Part shown: positions 7,691 to 8,765 of the stretch, in pieces
Numbering within the stretch: the stretch's first letter is position 1
Layout: each line of letters starts with the position of its first letter
From: a bacterium
GTDB lineage: Bacteria > Spirochaetota > JAHITG01
Length of the DNA stretch: 8,765 bases
Direction: 5' to 3'
NCBI GenBank assembly: GCA_028711675.1
Contig: JAQTRT010000126.1
Location: forward strand, 1-8,765
Program-made: the position numbers and the translations under genes
The notes under the pieces: model-generated
What the model saw: only the letters and a program-made list of their open reading frames with translations
The model's database searches: none
What the model was told of the DNA's origin: nothing

Positions 7691-7697
7691 ATGATGT

Positions 7698-8765
7698 ATG
7701 ACCCCCGCTACACCAGAACAAAGACCGTTCCTGTCATGCCGGATGCTTATTCCGGCCATTCTGCTTTATTTTATGCTCCTGATCCTCTTCTTTCCGCGGA
7801 CCGTTTCCGCGCTGGTCGTTGTCTGGACCCAGCAGTTCGGCGGTTCAGGGAATGACCGGGGCCAGTATCTGGCTGTGGACCATGAAGATAATATCCTGGT
7901 GACAGGGTATAAGAACAACGGTGCCAATAACGACTGGATGACCATCAAATATAATCCGGACGGTCAGACGATCTGGACACAGAGATACAACGGCGGTTTC
8001 AATGACGTGCCTTACTGTATCACCACGGACCAGGCGGATAATGTGTATGTCACGGGTGCTGCCACTGACGGTATCAATGAGGATTACCTGACCATTAAAT
8101 ACGATAAGGACGGGAATACGAACTGGGTAAGGAAATATAACGGGCCTGTCAACAACAGCCGGGCTTACGGAGTGGCGGTGGATGATTCCGGAAATGTTTT
8201 TGTCACCGGTTCAAGGAATAACAGTAGCGATAATGATTTTTTTACGATAAAATACGATATGAACGGCATCACTCTCTGGACCCAGATCTATGACGGAGGA
8301 AATATTGATGGGGGGTTGGGTGTCATTGCCCAAGAGCCCGGATATATTCATGTGACAGGGTTCAAATACAACGGTACGCGCCGCGCATTCTTCACAATAA
8401 AATATGACGCAGCTAACGGGAATACAATATGGACTCAGGAATACAGCGGCGGTCTTACTAATTTTGCCAATGACCTGAGTATGGATAATACAGGTAATAT
8501 TTATGTAACCGGCCCCAAACATAACGGTATAAGTTATGATTATTTTACCATAAAATACGGTCCCGCCGGAAATACAATCTGGACACAGCAGTTCGACGGC
8601 GGAGGACGCGACGAAGCTTATGCCGTCTGCTGCGACAGCGCGGAATATGTTTATGTGACAGGATACAGACAAGGCGCCACTTCCGACTATTTTACCGTAA
8701 AATATGATAGCTCGGGGAATACGATATGGACTCAGCGTTATAACGGCGGGAATAGCGATGTGGCA
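7698..8765 (+). CDS. Secreted SBBP-type beta-propeller repeat protein, 3' truncated
   Basis: This frame is open for 356 codons from ATG 7698 to the right edge without a stop. Residues 1-38 form a signal peptide: a start region with Arg9 and Arg15, a hydrophobic core at about 17-32, and a likely cleavage site after Val-Ser-Ala (36-38). The rest consists of tandem units of 49-51 residues, each starting WTQ or a variant (first Trp at residue 43) and following the pattern WTQxYNGGxxD, then GNxYVTG, then DYFTIKYD and GNT. This matches the SBBP beta-propeller repeat family found in secreted and surface proteins of many environmental bacteria. Export to the periplasm or cell surface is inferred; the ligand or function is unknown. 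Six full units and the start of a seventh are present, so the protein continues beyond the window and may carry a C-terminal anchor or sorting domain there. It is transcribed from its own consensus promoter rather than clearly from the upstream operon. Confidence 0.85.
   Translation, partial: MTPATPEQRPFLSCRMLIPAILLYFMLLILFFPRTVSALVVVWTQQFGGSGNDRGQYLAVDHEDNILVTGYKNNGANNDWMTIKYNPDGQTIWTQRYNGGFNDVPYCITTDQADNVYVTGAATDGINEDYLTIKYDKDGNTNWVRKYNGPVNNSRAYGVAVDDSGNVFVTGSRNNSSDNDFFTIKYDMNGITLWTQIYDGGNIDGGLGVIAQEPGYIHVTGFKYNGTRRAFFTIKYDAANGNTIWTQEYSGGLTNFANDLSMDNTGNIYVTGPKHNGISYDYFTIKYGPAGNTIWTQQFDGGGRDEAYAVCCDSAEYVYVTGYRQGATSDYFTVKYDSSGNTIWTQRYNGGNSDVA
7824..8765 (+). repeat. In-frame tandem coding repeat, period 147-153 bp, 6 units plus a partial seventh
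   Basis: Units begin at the conserved Trp codon at 7824, 7974, 8124, 8277, 8430, 8580 and 8727, giving lengths of 150, 150, 153, 153, 150 and 147 bases. All length changes are multiples of three, so the frame is kept. Around the last three unit starts the DNA itself is nearly identical (AATACAATATGGACTCAG, AATACAATCTGGACACAG, AATACGATATGGACTCAG), while unit 3 is the most diverged at its start (WVRKYNGP). This fits growth by duplication of whole propeller blades. Confidence 0.9.

Noticed and set aside
8211..8672. Minus-strand open frame (153 codons) with repeated segments
   Set aside because: Its repetitiveness simply mirrors the SBBP repeats of the + strand gene.
7824..8765. Regular repeats considered as a CRISPR array or other non-coding repeat
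   Set aside because: The period is about 150 bases, length changes are multiples of three and the units encode a known propeller repeat, so they are coding repeats.

Overview
The window looks like a bacterial chromosome fragment of roughly 50% GC, with every supportable gene on the + strand and strong AGGAGG-type ribosome binding sites. The gene content is a DUF4954-family protein, a secreted SBBP-repeat beta-propeller protein, an ADP-forming acyl-CoA synthetase and a multidomain secreted protein. This suggests a Gram-negative anaerobe or fermenter from the FCB/PVC-like or candidate-phylum part of the tree (Bacteroidetes-related, Spirochaete-like, Omnitrophota or Elusimicrobiota-like). That placement is inference from family distributions; no rRNA or other marker gene is present.

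Layout. Positions 3-2231 hold the 3' part of a large secreted protein with sialidase-like propeller repeats, an Fn3 domain, a carbohydrate-binding-like beta-sandwich and an unassigned C-terminal domain. It is open at the left edge. Four closely spaced genes follow: an acyl carrier protein (2253-2495), an ADP-forming acetyl/acyl-CoA synthetase (2508-4637), glucosamine-6-phosphate deaminase NagB (4669-5475) and a DUF4954-type left-handed beta-helix protein (5536-7563). Gaps of 21, 12, 31 and 60 bases, each carrying a Shine-Dalgarno sequence, with no terminator or convincing promoter between genes, suggest one transcription unit. A 134-base intergenic region (7564-7697) then carries a perfect-consensus sigma70-type promoter. 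Behind it starts a gene (7698 to the right edge) with a signal peptide and six complete units plus part of a seventh of a 49-51 residue SBBP-type repeat, open at the right edge.

How the genes may work together. NagB converts glucosamine-6-phosphate to fructose-6-phosphate and ammonia, and its key catalytic and allosteric (GlcNAc-6-P binding) residues are all present. An ADP-forming acyl-CoA synthetase can make ATP from acetyl-CoA while releasing acetate. Together they would fit amino-sugar fermentation, with DUF4954 as a conserved partner of unknown activity built on the fold of sugar acyl- and nucleotidyltransferases. The ACP, with an unusual Asp-Ser-Gln in place of Asp-Ser-Leu, does not fit this simple picture and hints at a dedicated acyl-transfer step. 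No mobile element, CRISPR array, tRNA or rRNA was seen. The most interesting points are the ACP/acyl-CoA synthetase/NagB/DUF4954 cassette, the divergent ACP, and the repeat gene with its consensus promoter.
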